Shown: positions 1 to 9,811 of the stretch, one piece after another | Numbering within the stretch: position 1 is the stretch's first letter | Layout: every line of letters begins with the position of its first letter | Assembly: GCA_963668545.1 (NCBI GenBank) | Contig: OY764868.1 | Span: 1,612,001 to 1,676,000 of the forward strand | Length of the DNA stretch: 64,000 nt | Source of the DNA: G963662265 sp963668545 | Lineage (GTDB): Bacteria > Spirochaetota > Spirochaetia > CADAEX01 | Reading direction: 5' to 3' | Notes under the pieces: model-generated | Told to the model about the DNA's origin: nothing | Database searches by the model: none | The model's input: only the letters and a program-made list of their open reading frames with translations | Made by a program: the position numbers and the translations under genes

Positions 1-1464
1 TATAATAGGTATTATACCAAGTACAAGGATTCCGGATATAAAACCGTTTAGAAATGCAATTCCTGAAGAAACAATCATTGTAGAAAAAATCTGTTTTGTA
101 AACAATGATAATGCATTAATAAAAAATATACTGAAAATACCTATTTTAAGACCTGAATATATCAGATCAATTCTTTTTTCTACTTTCTGAACAACAAGTA
201 CAGCAGTTACTGAAGTGAAGAGTGAAAAAAGTGACGGAAGAGGCTGGAAATTAATAACCGGAAGAAGTATGAAACTTGAAATAATTGAAAAATTTATACC
301 GGCCGAAGGGGATATTATCAGTGCCAGAATCGTTGAAAAAAGAGGCGCCGGGATAAGCAGGGCAAAATTAAACCATTCAGGCATATTAAAAATCTTGAAA
401 AGGACAACTGAATATATAAGGAAAATTTCACCTAGAATAAGAAGGAAAAAGATTTCTTCCCTTGATATTTGTTTATGAATTACTGTCCTTGAAAAAAGTA
501 TGAAGCTGATAAAATATACGGATGCAATGAAAAGGAGAATTCCTGCAACTTTTCTGTAATTTGTTGAAACAACAATATTACCCATAGCCTTTATTTTTGC
601 CATATCAGTTTCTGAAATTATGAAACCCCTTTTTACAATCAGATCACCTTTGTGTACATCGGCATAAAGAGGTTCTGATTCTGAAAGTATCCTCTCCCTT
701 TTTGATGTTGTCTCCTGAAAATCATAAAAACAGTTTTCAACTGCAAATACTTTTATAATTTCAGTAACTGTTGATCTGTCGCTGCTCTGAACTATGGATG
801 TCTTATTAATAAAATTATCAATCTTATTTATTGACAGTAAATCAGAAAATCTGACTTCCTCTTTTTCCCTGCTGTTGTTTCTCCATCTCCAGATTTCAAT
901 AATATCGTTTTCGTGATAAAGTTTATTGTCGCTGGCGACTATATCAATAACTCCTTCCTCCATTACGGATTTCAGTATTTCTGAAGATATATCAAGAAGG
1001 GACAGTACAGAGGGTTTCTCAAGAAGTCTGACAAAAAGAGACCTGCTTATTTCGGGAAATATCTCTGAAAAATTCGCATAAAGAGGATCAATCCATTCAG
1101 TTGAGTAACTTTTTATGTGGATCTTTTTAAAATAATCATAAAAATTACTGAATCTGAGAAAGGTTTCATCATTAATTTCCTTATAAACCTTGAAAACAGG
1201 GGTAATGTTTTTTTCAAGTTCATAATCACGTTTTGCAGTACTTTTTCTGTCAATGAATTTAAAATCATATTCTGCTATAATATCCCTTACAGCAACTTTA
1301 CCAGCCTCATAGTCTTTAATTTCCCTGTTGTAGAGATATGAATCAACCTTGAGGAATCCTATAATGAGAAGGGAGTTGAAAAGAGCTGTAGCTAGAAGAA
1401 CATAGAGAATAAGCCTGTCTTTGACAGCTGTAATATTTTTTCTTGATTTAATTTTCTTTTTCAT
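1..1464 (-). CDS. 7TM-HD (PgpH/YqfF-type) phosphohydrolase, N-terminal part
   Basis: The minus strand is open from an ATG at 1464 to the window edge, giving 488 codons without a stop, so only the N-terminal part is present. Residues about 18-40 form a membrane anchor. A roughly 290-residue hydrophilic extracytoplasmic region follows (7TMR-HDED type). Several hydrophobic segments then begin, the expected seven-helix domain. The catalytic HD domain that hydrolyses cyclic-di-AMP in this family would lie outside the window. The gene overlaps the end of phoH by 17 bases, and the phoH-pgpH order is common in bacteria. An alternative in-frame ATG lies at 1470. Family assignment is by architecture and context; substrate is inferred. 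Confidence 0.8.
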   Translation of the reverse strand, partial: MKKKIKSRKNITAVKDRLILYVLLATALFNSLLIIGFLKVDSYLYNREIKDYEAGKVAVRDIIAEYDFKFIDRKSTAKRDYELEKNITPVFKVYKEINDETFLRFSNFYDYFKKIHIKSYSTEWIDPLYANFSEIFPEISRSLFVRLLEKPSVLSLLDISSEILKSVMEEGVIDIVASDNKLYHENDIIEIWRWRNNSREKEEVRFSDLLSINKIDNFINKTSIVQSSDRSTVTEIIKVFAVENCFYDFQETTSKRERILSESEPLYADVHKGDLIVKRGFIISETDMAKIKAMGNIVVSTNYRKVAGILLFIASVYFISFILFSRTVIHKQISREEIFFLLILGEIFLIYSVVLFKIFNMPEWFNFALLIPAPLFSTILALIISPSAGINFSIISSFILLPVINFQPLPSLFSLFTSVTAVLVVQKVEKRIDLIYSGLKIGIFSIFFINALSLFTKQIFSTMIVSSGIAFLNGFISGILVLGIIPII

Positions 1465-2413
1465 AGGCATCTATGATTTTTTTTACCAGAGGGTTTCTCA
1501 TTACATCTTCAGATGTGAAAAAAGAAAAACCTATCTGGTTGATATTTTTGAGTGTATTCAGGGCATGAATAAGCCCTGATCTTTTTTTATTCGGCAGATC
1601 AATCTGTGTTATATCTCCGGTTATTACTGCCTTTGAATTTTCCCCGATACGGGTAAGGAACATCTTCATCTGTTCAATTGTCGTATTCTGGGCTTCATCG
1701 AGAATTATGAATGAATCACTCAGACTCCTTCCCCTCATATAGGCAAGAGGGGCTATCTCAATCATTTTATTTTCTTCCATTTTCTGTATTGTTTCAAACG
1801 GCAGAAGAGCTTCTATTGAATCATAAAGAGGCCTGAGATAAGGACTGATTTTCTGAATAAGATCACCGGGAAGGAATCCAAGACTTTCACCAGCCTCCAC
1901 TACCGGTCTTGTAATTATCAGTTTTCTCTTTTTCTTCTGAAGTATTTCACTCAGTGCCTTTGCAACAGCGAGATATGTTTTCCCTGTCCCTGCCGGTCCT
2001 GTTGTAAAAACAATATCAAAGCTGTTGAATTTGTTTATAAGCTGGACCTGATTGACCGAACGGGGAAAAACCTTTTTTGTGCTTCCAGGGATGATCAGTT
2101 CCAGGTTTTCAATATCACCGGATGATTTAATGCTGTCAGACCTGTCTAAAAGTGAAATACCTGAGAATATACATTTAATAAGGTCCCTGCCTGGAACTCC
2201 TCCCCTTTTTGAATAATCCTCAATTTTTTCAATAATCCTGGAAAAACTGTCGATTTTTTTCCGGTCGGTTGATGAAAGCAGTATTTCATTACCGTATGTA
2301 TATACTTCAGCTTCAAGGAGTTCTTCTATAAGCTTAAGATTAGAATCATTTGAACCGCAGATATTAGTAAGAATACTGTGGTCTTCAAGAACAATAGAAA
2401 ATTTTTCTTCCAA
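1448..2413 (-). CDS. phoH: PhoH-like ATPase
   Basis: This 321-residue protein has the usual length for PhoH-like P-loop ATPases linked to RNA metabolism. The N-terminal ~110 residues resemble the KH-like extension. Walker A is GPAGTGKT at residues 139-146 and Walker B is the IILDEAQN segment, both diagnostic of the family. The start is a TTG with an AAGGA ribosome site about 7 bases upstream. An in-frame ATG does not offer a better fit. It is the first gene of a short unit with the 7TM-HD gene, behind a recognisable promoter. Confidence 0.92.
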   Translation of the reverse strand: MEEKFSIVLEDHSILTNICGSNDSNLKLIEELLEAEVYTYGNEILLSSTDRKKIDSFSRIIEKIEDYSKRGGVPGRDLIKCIFSGISLLDRSDSIKSSGDIENLELIIPGSTKKVFPRSVNQVQLINKFNSFDIVFTTGPAGTGKTYLAVAKALSEILQKKKRKLIITRPVVEAGESLGFLPGDLIQKISPYLRPLYDSIEALLPFETIQKMEENKMIEIAPLAYMRGRSLSDSFIILDEAQNTTIEQMKMFLTRIGENSKAVITGDITQIDLPNKKRSGLIHALNTLKNINQIGFSFFTSEDVMRNPLVKKIIDAYEKEN

Positions 2414-2433
2414 TTTATATCCTTCAAAAAAAG

Positions 2434-2463
2434 ATTTTACAAACCATTATTGATTTAAGTCAA
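2434..2463 (-). promoter_or_regulatory. Sigma-70-like promoter for phoH
   Basis: On the minus strand TTGACT (2463-2458) and TAAAAT (2439-2434) are separated by 18 bases, about 20 bases upstream of the phoH TTG start. The fit to the consensus is good, but no experimental support is available. Confidence 0.5.
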
Positions 2464-2522
2464 GCATTTAAAAGATCTGTTAATTCATAATTACCCAATT
2501 CAAATGCATGGTTATGCTTTTA

Positions 2523-5500
2523 TTACATACTGATATCATTGTCACTTATACTGATATCAGATTTAATTTCCGGAATGGGATTCCACTGCATGAGAATTGT
2601 AAGTTTTGAATCCCATTTCCACTGTGAATTCCCTGTATCAGGAGTATAAAGTTTAGGCTCGCCCGTATATTCCAGAGTAAGATCCCAGTCATGCAGGTGA
2701 TGAACAGCCTTGAACTTAATTTCCTTCAGCTTGAAAAAAGATTCATAACGGGATTCTGTATCGAAAAAGTTGAATGATTTCAACAAATCACTGAAAGGGT
2801 TTATCCATTCTTCACCGAGTTCTTCCGCATATGAAGGAATATACCTGTAGGTTTTATTGTTTTCAGATTTTGTACTGAATGTGAGATCAAGAAATTCTGA
2901 AACATTCATATCAAAACCGAAATTAAAGACTAGCGAGTTTTCTGTAAATTTCTGCAGGTCCATTTCCCAGGATGTTGACATATTTGTCTTGTATCTTATT
3001 CTGTTTTTCCATACCGGATAAAAATATCTGGAAAAATCAATTCCAGCATTGAATTCCGAAGGCACGAAATTTTCTTCATCTTCCTCTATCCACCCTGATC
3101 CCTGATCATAGTACCATGGCTTTTTATATTCAGCCTTGTATTCAGCATTGAAAATCCATAAATTGACAGTTGATACAAGTTCATCAGGTGTATTGTTGAT
3201 GAAATCATATTTATATGTCTGTTTAAAATACATCTCATCTTCAAAAAGGCTGAGTCGCCCTATAGTCTCTGATGTCTCCCATTCACTGTCTTCAGAATCA
3301 TATTCCAGTATCTCTTCTATATATGTAAGATCATCATAACCGTATTTCTCTTTCCATTTTATTGGATCGAATTTCCATACATCTTCCTGTATTTCCACAG
3401 CTTTAACAATAACTGTTGAAGTAAGAGGACCTGTTCGGGCTATGTTTTCATTCTCAATCTCCTGAAGAAGCGGAGGTAGAACTGTTCTCACCCTTACATG
3501 CTGTATCTGGTTCCAGTTAGCTAGGTATTTAAGATTCAAATCAAGTTCATTTTCAGTAAATGAATCTTTATTCCACCCGAAAAAGCTGTCTTCAAAGACA
3601 GCATATCCTTCAGCATCTGTATATGAATAATTTTTCTGAAAAATGATTGTATCAATCTGGTATTTCAAATAGGACTGGTCAAAAGAATCATGATTGTAGA
3701 GAGGATATGAAATAAAGCCTGATTTATTTTCAAGTTTTGTAAAAGTTGCCTTGCTGTCGGATTCCCTGTAGCTCTCCCAGGTTGAATCAGATATATTTTC
3801 TCCTCTTGACTTGTGCTCCTTGTAGTCATATGAAAGTATTATAAAATCATCAAGTGACAGAAGATCTTCATACAGATCTGCTGTATAGTTGAGTTTGAAA
3901 TTTCCGTAACTTCTTATCGTTTCATATGATTTTTTGAAATTTATATCATCCGGATCTGTCCATGAACTGCTGTCAAGAGTTGTTGCTGATATAAAACTGG
4001 GAGAAAGAGTATATGAGAGTGAATGGGAAAACGGGTTTCTGTTTTCATGAAGCTTGATATCAAGTTCTTCAAGATTATCAGGTTCCTGTAAGTCACTGTA
4101 GTTTTCAGCTGAGTCGCTTTTTGTATTATTTTCTGTTTCCCATGGAGAAATTATCTTTTCCTTGTTTTTTATATCAGAAGCTTCAACAGTTTTGTAGTTT
4201 TCAGGGATATCAGAATAGCTGTATGTCTTTGAAAAAATATCTCCTGATACAGTAAGTGAAAACTCCGGCATTGTGTATGTTTCCGGATAATAGAAATACT
4301 GTTCAGGCATGAAATATTCTGATCTGTTAGAAGATGGTATATAATCAGGTAAAGCAGAATCAAGCCCTGCAATCCCGGTAGTACTCCTTGTCTTGTTTTT
4401 CCAGTTCATGGAAAAATCAAGTTTTGTTATATTGAATTCCTTGAGATAATCATCAAAGAAGTTTATTTCCGGATTCAGAGAAAGGTGAATTGACCACCAG
4501 AGCCTTTCCCTTATACCCTGAAAATCATCATCTTCTTTTTCCTCCTCCTCTTCAAGTCCAAGCAGCTTGCTCCAGTCAATATATTCAGCCCTGTCGTTGA
4601 AATCCCTCAGCACATAGGGATCAGAATAGATTTCAAAGGAAATATCGCTGTCTGCTGCTGAACTGATAAAACCTGTATCAAGTTCAAAACCGAAACGGAA
4701 CGGAAGGCTGTATCCGAGAAAACTCCCTTCATTCCAGTAACTCTCATAGCTCCCGTTATCACATTCAAAAAAAGGAGAATAATATCCGTCAGAATTTATA
4801 TATATGTTTCGGCTTCTTCCAATACCGGCAAATAATTTTGTTTCCTTCAAAAAATCAGATTCTTTTGAAAACATTTCCACACCGGAGAAAAGACCAAGTC
4901 TTGAATAAATATCAAACATGATTTTGATGAAGTTTTCAGATTCATCAGATTTTTCCTTCTTTTCTGTTTTTCTGAGATAAATACCGTTAAGTTCAGTTTC
5001 ATAATCGGTATCTTCTTCTGTGAGGGCAAGAAATGACAGGTTCTGGCTGCTGCTGTCAGGCTGCCCTTTCAGATATGTTGTTGTCTGGAAAAAAAAACCA
5101 ACAGCATCTTTTGAACCGAGTGCCGGGTTAAAGACAAGCTTGTCTCCCGGATGAAAAAAGAATGGAAAATAGAATGTTGGTATATGGCCCACATAAAGAA
5201 CAGCATTTTTAATGCCCCATTCACCGGGGGCAAGTACCCAGATCCGATTTGCCTTGAGGTGATAGTAGGGATCATCAGGTTTGCTTGATGTTATGCTGGC
5301 ATCATCAATAATTACAACATCATCATCAGATCTGTATATTTTTTCTCCGGAATAGTAGAATTTAAGGTTTTTATCGTCCTGCTGCTTGTCTTTTTCGGAA
5401 ACTCCCCTGAAAAACATCCCTTCCCAGTTTGTTATATCAAATGAAAGTTTTTCACCTCTGAAATTTTCCCTGTCTTCGCCGCTTATTCTCGTGTAATCAA

Positions 5501-6050
5501 CATTGCCGGTTGCTGTTATTATGTTTTCCGACTGGTTGAAAAGTATCCTGTCTGTTTTAATCAGGTTAGTCACATCCTTGTCTGTATCTTTCATTTCAAG
5601 AATTACATTGCCTGATATTTTTATATATTTTTCATCAATTTTTTCTATTGTGAAATATTCAGTGCGTTCTGCCGCCTCAATTGACAGATATTTACCTTTT
5701 CCTGTTTTATCTGTTTCCTCCCCTTCTGTTTCGGGAAGTTCTTTTTTGTAATATTCGGCCAGACGCTTTTTAAGATCGCTTTTTGAGCCTGATTCATCAA
5801 GGCCCAGATACCTGCACCAGCTCAGGAGACTGTAATAATCTGATGTGTTAATATCAGATATAACAGTCTTTTCTAGAAGTGATTCTGAAGGTTTATTTTC
5901 ACTGTCTGCTTGAGCTTCATTCTCCTGTTTAATAGAGGGATCTGATGATTGTGTAACTGTGACATCATCCGGCTGTTCTTCAGACATCAGTATATGATTA
6001 TAAAAAAGCATGAGAACAATTAAAAAAAGTATTTTTTTTAATTCTCTCAT
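2523..6050 (-). CDS. lptD: LptD/OstA-like outer-membrane protein with SAP-like segment
   Basis: An 1175-residue exported protein with an N-terminal signal peptide (residues 1-23). After a low-complexity linker, residues about 68-101 match the SAP helix-extended-helix pattern. Residues about 130-290 resemble the OstA/LptA-type jelly roll with repeated strand motifs, leading into the VLYVGHIPTFYFPFFF segment typical of LptD. The remaining ~850 residues are aromatic-rich alternating strands, as expected of an outer-membrane barrel. The gene starts 2 bases after the uvrA stop, an arrangement I recall for Treponema pallidum TP0514/TP0515. Because treponemes lack classical LPS, the transported lipid is uncertain. 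Confidence 0.8.
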   Translation of the reverse strand: MRELKKILFLIVLMLFYNHILMSEEQPDDVTVTQSSDPSIKQENEAQADSENKPSESLLEKTVISDINTSDYYSLLSWCRYLGLDESGSKSDLKKRLAEYYKKELPETEGEETDKTGKGKYLSIEAAERTEYFTIEKIDEKYIKISGNVILEMKDTDKDVTNLIKTDRILFNQSENIITATGNVDYTRISGEDRENFRGEKLSFDITNWEGMFFRGVSEKDKQQDDKNLKFYYSGEKIYRSDDDVVIIDDASITSSKPDDPYYHLKANRIWVLAPGEWGIKNAVLYVGHIPTFYFPFFFHPGDKLVFNPALGSKDAVGFFFQTTTYLKGQPDSSSQNLSFLALTEEDTDYETELNGIYLRKTEKKEKSDESENFIKIMFDIYSRLGLFSGVEMFSKESDFLKETKLFAGIGRSRNIYINSDGYYSPFFECDNGSYESYWNEGSFLGYSLPFRFGFELDTGFISSAADSDISFEIYSDPYVLRDFNDRAEYIDWSKLLGLEEEEEKEDDDFQGIRERLWWSIHLSLNPEINFFDDYLKEFNITKLDFSMNWKNKTRSTTGIAGLDSALPDYIPSSNRSEYFMPEQYFYYPETYTMPEFSLTVSGDIFSKTYSYSDIPENYKTVEASDIKNKEKIISPWETENNTKSDSAENYSDLQEPDNLEELDIKLHENRNPFSHSLSYTLSPSFISATTLDSSSWTDPDDINFKKSYETIRSYGNFKLNYTADLYEDLLSLDDFIILSYDYKEHKSRGENISDSTWESYRESDSKATFTKLENKSGFISYPLYNHDSFDQSYLKYQIDTIIFQKNYSYTDAEGYAVFEDSFFGWNKDSFTENELDLNLKYLANWNQIQHVRVRTVLPPLLQEIENENIARTGPLTSTVIVKAVEIQEDVWKFDPIKWKEKYGYDDLTYIEEILEYDSEDSEWETSETIGRLSLFEDEMYFKQTYKYDFINNTPDELVSTVNLWIFNAEYKAEYKKPWYYDQGSGWIEEDEENFVPSEFNAGIDFSRYFYPVWKNRIRYKTNMSTSWEMDLQKFTENSLVFNFGFDMNVSEFLDLTFSTKSENNKTYRYIPSYAEELGEEWINPFSDLLKSFNFFDTESRYESFFKLKEIKFKAVHHLHDWDLTLEYTGEPKLYTPDTGNSQWKWDSKLTILMQWNPIPEIKSDISISDNDISM

Positions 6051-6052
6051 TA

Positions 6053-8869
6053 TTACTGCAGTATTCCCTTCAGAAATTTACCTGTATATGATCTGCTGCA
6101 GGCAGCCACATCTTCAGGAGTACCGGAAACAATAACCTCTCCTCCGCTGACTCCCCCTTCAGGTCCCAGGTCTATGATATGATCTGCAATTTTTATTATA
6201 TCCATATTATGCTCAATAATAATAACAGTATTGCCTTTGTCTGCTATTGCATTAATCACATCTGCCAGCTGTTTGACATCTGCAAAGTGAAGCCCTGTTG
6301 TAGGCTCGTCAAGTATGTACAGGGTATTTCCTGTGTTAACCTTTGAAAGTTCAAGAGCAAGTTTTACCCTCTGTGCCTCACCCCCTGAAAGCGTGAGAGC
6401 CGACTGTCCCAGTTTTATATAACCCAGCCCAACACTGTTTAGAGAATCAAGTTTCCTTTTTATCTTCGGGATGTTTTCAAAGAATGAAAGAGCATCTTCA
6501 ACAGTCATTTCCAGTACATCATGGATATTCTTTCCCTTGTATCTTATATCAAGTGTATCCCTGTTGAATCTTTTCCCATGACAGACGTCGCAGGTTATAT
6601 AAACATCAGGAAGAAAATGCATCTCTATTTTTATGGTCCCTCCACCTTCGCAGTTTTCACACCTTCCTCCCTTTACATTGAAAGAGAATCGTCCTGGTTT
6701 GAATCCCCTCGCTTTTGCCTCCGGGAGGGATGAAAAAAGTTCCCTTATCGGGGTGAAAAGACCTACATATGTGGCTGGATTTGACCTTGGTGTCCGTCCG
6801 ATAGGACTCTGGTCAATATTAATTACCTTATCAATATGCTCTGTACCATCTATTGATCTGTATTTCCCTTCAGGATTCCTGCTTCTGTTTATCCTGTTGT
6901 ATACAGCAGGATAAAGAATATCATTAATAAGTGTTGATTTACCCGAGCCGGATACACCTGTTACAAGAATGAGTTTGCCGAGAGGAAATTCAATATCAAT
7001 ATTTTTAAGGTTGTGTTCTTCTGCACCGCTGAGAACTATTTTTTTCCCGTTACCTTCCCTGTTGTTCTCGTTCAGAAGTATCTTGTCTGTACCGTTGAGA
7101 AAACGTCCTGTTATGCTGTCTTTATTGGACAGTATATCACCTATAGTTCCCTCTGCCGTAATCTTGCCGCCGTGAACTCCGGCTGCCGGTCCCAGTTCTA
7201 TAATATGGTCTGCAGACCTTATTGTCTGTTCATCATGTTCAACAACAATAAGGGTATTTCCTATATCCCTGAGATGCCTCAGTGTATTCAGAAGCCTTTC
7301 ATTGTCTCTCTGGTGAAGACCTATTGTAGGTTCATCAAGTATATAAAGCACACCCACCAGAGAAGAACCTATCTGGGTAGCCAGACGTATCCTCTGTGCT
7401 TCTCCCCCTGACAGAGTTGAAGCCTTTCTTTCAAGAGTAAGGTAATCAAGTCCGACACTTATAAGAAAATCAAGACGTGATCTGATTTCCTTGAGTATCT
7501 GATAAGCTATTTTTTCCTCAGTTTCTGTAAGACTGATGCTGCTGAACATGTCGTACAGTTTCCTGACAGACATTGAAGTTGTCTCAAATATGTTGTTTCC
7601 CGCAACCTTAACATGAAGGCTCTCCCTTCTCAGCCTTTTACCGCCGCAGGATGCACACTCTGTCTGCTGCATGAAACTTTCCAGCCATTCCTTTATACCG
7701 CTTGAATATGACTCTCTGTATCTTCTTTTAAGATCATTGAGTATTCCGGGGAATTTTCCGCTGTACTCATAGCGGGATGCCCTGTCCCTGTTTGAATATA
7801 CAATATCAAGTTCCTTGTCTGTACCGGTGAAAATTTTCTCCATGACAGAATGTTTTATATCTTTTACCGGTGTATCAAGTGAAAACCCATATTCAGATGA
7901 AAGTGCTTCAAACCAGCTTCTGTGCCAGTTGGATGTAGGTTTATAGGGCTTGAAACCTCCCTCATTAAATGAGAGGTCAGGATCAGGTATAATGAGATCC
8001 CTGTCAAATTCCATTGTCATTCCAAGACCAGAACATTCAGGGCATGCTCCTTTCGGATTATTGAAGGAAAACATTGCCGGTTCAAGTTCAGGAATACTGT
8101 AATTGCAGTTCGGACATGAGTTTTTGATTGAATAAAAATACTCTCTGTCATTTTCGGAATTGTTTATTACTATAACCCTGCCGTCACCGACTTCAAGAGC
8201 TGTTTCTATTGACTCGCTTATCCTTTTTCTTGAATCTGGATTATTTTTTATCCTGTCAATTATAATATCTATATTGTGTTTCTTTTTTTTATCAAGCCTT
8301 GTTTTGTCTTCTATACTCATGATTTCACCATCTATCCTTGCCCTGATAAAACCTGACTTGATAGCATCATTTAGAATTTTTTCATGTTCACCTTTTCTTC
8401 CTGTTACAACCGGGGCAAGAATTATAAGTTTCGAGGAATCTGGAAGTGATGTCACTGAATCGAAAATCTGGTCTTTTGACTGTTCCTGGATTTCCCTGCC
8501 GCATTCAGGGCAGTGCGGTTTCCCTATCCTGGCGAAAAGCAGCCTCAGATAATCATATATCTCTGTTACTGTGCCGACAGTTGACCTTGGGTTCCTGTGG
8601 GTTGTTTTCTGCTCTATTGAAATTGCAGGGGAAAGACCTTCAATATAATCAACATCAGGTTTATCCATTCTTCCGAGAAACTGTCTTGCATACGAGGATA
8701 GAGATTCAACATACCTTCGCTGTCCTTCCGCATAAATAGTATCAAAAGCCAGGGATGATTTGCCCGAACCGCTCAGGCCGGAAATAACAACAAGTTTATC
8801 TCTGGGTATTTCAACATTAATATTTTTCAGATTATGTTCACGTGCGCCTTTTATTATTATTTTATCCAT
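6053..8869 (-). CDS. uvrA: Excinuclease ABC subunit A
   Basis: The 938-residue protein is full length for UvrA, the damage-recognition ATPase of nucleotide excision repair. It carries two ABC modules. Walker A is GLSGSGKSS at residues 31-39 and a second GVSGSGKST lies near residue 640. Two LSGGEAQR signatures are present. Zinc-binding CxxC pairs occur in the insertion and in the CENCEGGG region. Motifs look intact, so the enzyme should be active with UvrB and UvrC encoded elsewhere. It sits between a TPR protein gene and lptD in a tight minus-strand run. Confidence 0.98.
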   Translation of the reverse strand: MDKIIIKGAREHNLKNINVEIPRDKLVVISGLSGSGKSSLAFDTIYAEGQRRYVESLSSYARQFLGRMDKPDVDYIEGLSPAISIEQKTTHRNPRSTVGTVTEIYDYLRLLFARIGKPHCPECGREIQEQSKDQIFDSVTSLPDSSKLIILAPVVTGRKGEHEKILNDAIKSGFIRARIDGEIMSIEDKTRLDKKKKHNIDIIIDRIKNNPDSRKRISESIETALEVGDGRVIVINNSENDREYFYSIKNSCPNCNYSIPELEPAMFSFNNPKGACPECSGLGMTMEFDRDLIIPDPDLSFNEGGFKPYKPTSNWHRSWFEALSSEYGFSLDTPVKDIKHSVMEKIFTGTDKELDIVYSNRDRASRYEYSGKFPGILNDLKRRYRESYSSGIKEWLESFMQQTECASCGGKRLRRESLHVKVAGNNIFETTSMSVRKLYDMFSSISLTETEEKIAYQILKEIRSRLDFLISVGLDYLTLERKASTLSGGEAQRIRLATQIGSSLVGVLYILDEPTIGLHQRDNERLLNTLRHLRDIGNTLIVVEHDEQTIRSADHIIELGPAAGVHGGKITAEGTIGDILSNKDSITGRFLNGTDKILLNENNREGNGKKIVLSGAEEHNLKNIDIEFPLGKLILVTGVSGSGKSTLINDILYPAVYNRINRSRNPEGKYRSIDGTEHIDKVINIDQSPIGRTPRSNPATYVGLFTPIRELFSSLPEAKARGFKPGRFSFNVKGGRCENCEGGGTIKIEMHFLPDVYITCDVCHGKRFNRDTLDIRYKGKNIHDVLEMTVEDALSFFENIPKIKRKLDSLNSVGLGYIKLGQSALTLSGGEAQRVKLALELSKVNTGNTLYILDEPTTGLHFADVKQLADVINAIADKGNTVIIIEHNMDIIKIADHIIDLGPEGGVSGGEVIVSGTPEDVAACSRSYTGKFLKGILQ

Positions 8870-8881
8870 AAAAAATCCGTT

Positions 8882-9811
8882 TTATTCTACAGGTATCAGT
8901 AATGACTCTTTGATTTTTTCTATATAGACAGGTTTTTTTCTGTTACTGACAATCCTTTCTGAAATATCCCTGTATTTACCGCTATTCATGCTTCTGCAGA
9001 TGATTTCAAAAAGCCTGTATGATTCTTCTGTCTCACCTTTATTATGCAGAGTCAGTGAAAGATAAAAAAGATATTCATAAAAACCTGATTTTTCAATATA
9101 GCTTCTGCTGTCTGCATTTTTTTCAGAATCACTGATCAGTTTTTCAAGATTGACGTAACTGTACTGTGGATCATAACTTTTGAGTATGTTGTATGTTCTT
9201 GTAAGGATTGCTGTTACAGGTACTGTAAGAAATTTAAGAGAATTATTATCCTGTGAAAGTGTAAAATAATATATTCCAAGTTCACCTGAAGGGTATATTA
9301 TTTCATCATTATCAAGTCTGTAGTAATACATAAGTTTATCAAGACCGTCACTTACAAGCTTTTCAGGGAGAATTCCAATATACATAGAAATATTACTTTC
9401 TTCAGCAATCCGGCTTACAAGGTCCCTCAGGGTCTCCTGATAGCTGTTATGATTTCCCAGTTTTTTATATATATCAGCTTTATGCTGCAATATGATATTT
9501 ATAAATGATTCAGTAAAAAGTGTTTCTCTGAAAGATTCAGCCCTTTCATACTGTTTGAGTGCAAGAGTATATTCCCCTTCATTTTCAAAAATTCTTCCGA
9601 TATAGTATTCTGCTTCAGGAAAATCCCTTTTTACTGCTGCTTCCCTGAAATATTTGAATGCATCACTGAAATCCCTGCTGTTGTAAAGATTTATTCCTTT
9701 TCTGTACAATATCCATTCCTGCTCAGCTTCTTCCTGTGAATATGCAGGGAGAACTGTAAAAGCAATTAAAACAAACAGAGATGCTATCAGATATTTTCCA
9801 TTTCTTTCCAA
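8882..9811 (-). CDS. Exported TPR/Sel1-like repeat protein
   Basis: A 309-residue protein with a signal peptide ending near residue 25 (LPAYSQ). The region after it contains helical repeat segments with the spacing of TPR/Sel1 repeats (about residues 30-110), and the C-terminal part is also helical. The start is a TTG that overlaps the ispG 3' end by 25 bases, so the two are translationally linked. It may be a periplasmic scaffold, possibly related to envelope assembly given lptD two genes downstream. No specific function can be named. Confidence 0.75.
   Translation of the reverse strand: MERNGKYLIASLFVLIAFTVLPAYSQEEAEQEWILYRKGINLYNSRDFSDAFKYFREAAVKRDFPEAEYYIGRIFENEGEYTLALKQYERAESFRETLFTESFINIILQHKADIYKKLGNHNSYQETLRDLVSRIAEESNISMYIGILPEKLVSDGLDKLMYYYRLDNDEIIYPSGELGIYYFTLSQDNNSLKFLTVPVTAILTRTYNILKSYDPQYSYVNLEKLISDSEKNADSRSYIEKSGFYEYLFYLSLTLHNKGETEESYRLFEIICRSMNSGKYRDISERIVSNRKKPVYIEKIKESLLIPVE

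Noticed and set aside
215..478. An 87-codon plus-strand frame near the left edge
   Set aside because: It overlaps the 7TM-HD gene on the other strand, which is open for 488 codons with family-like structure.
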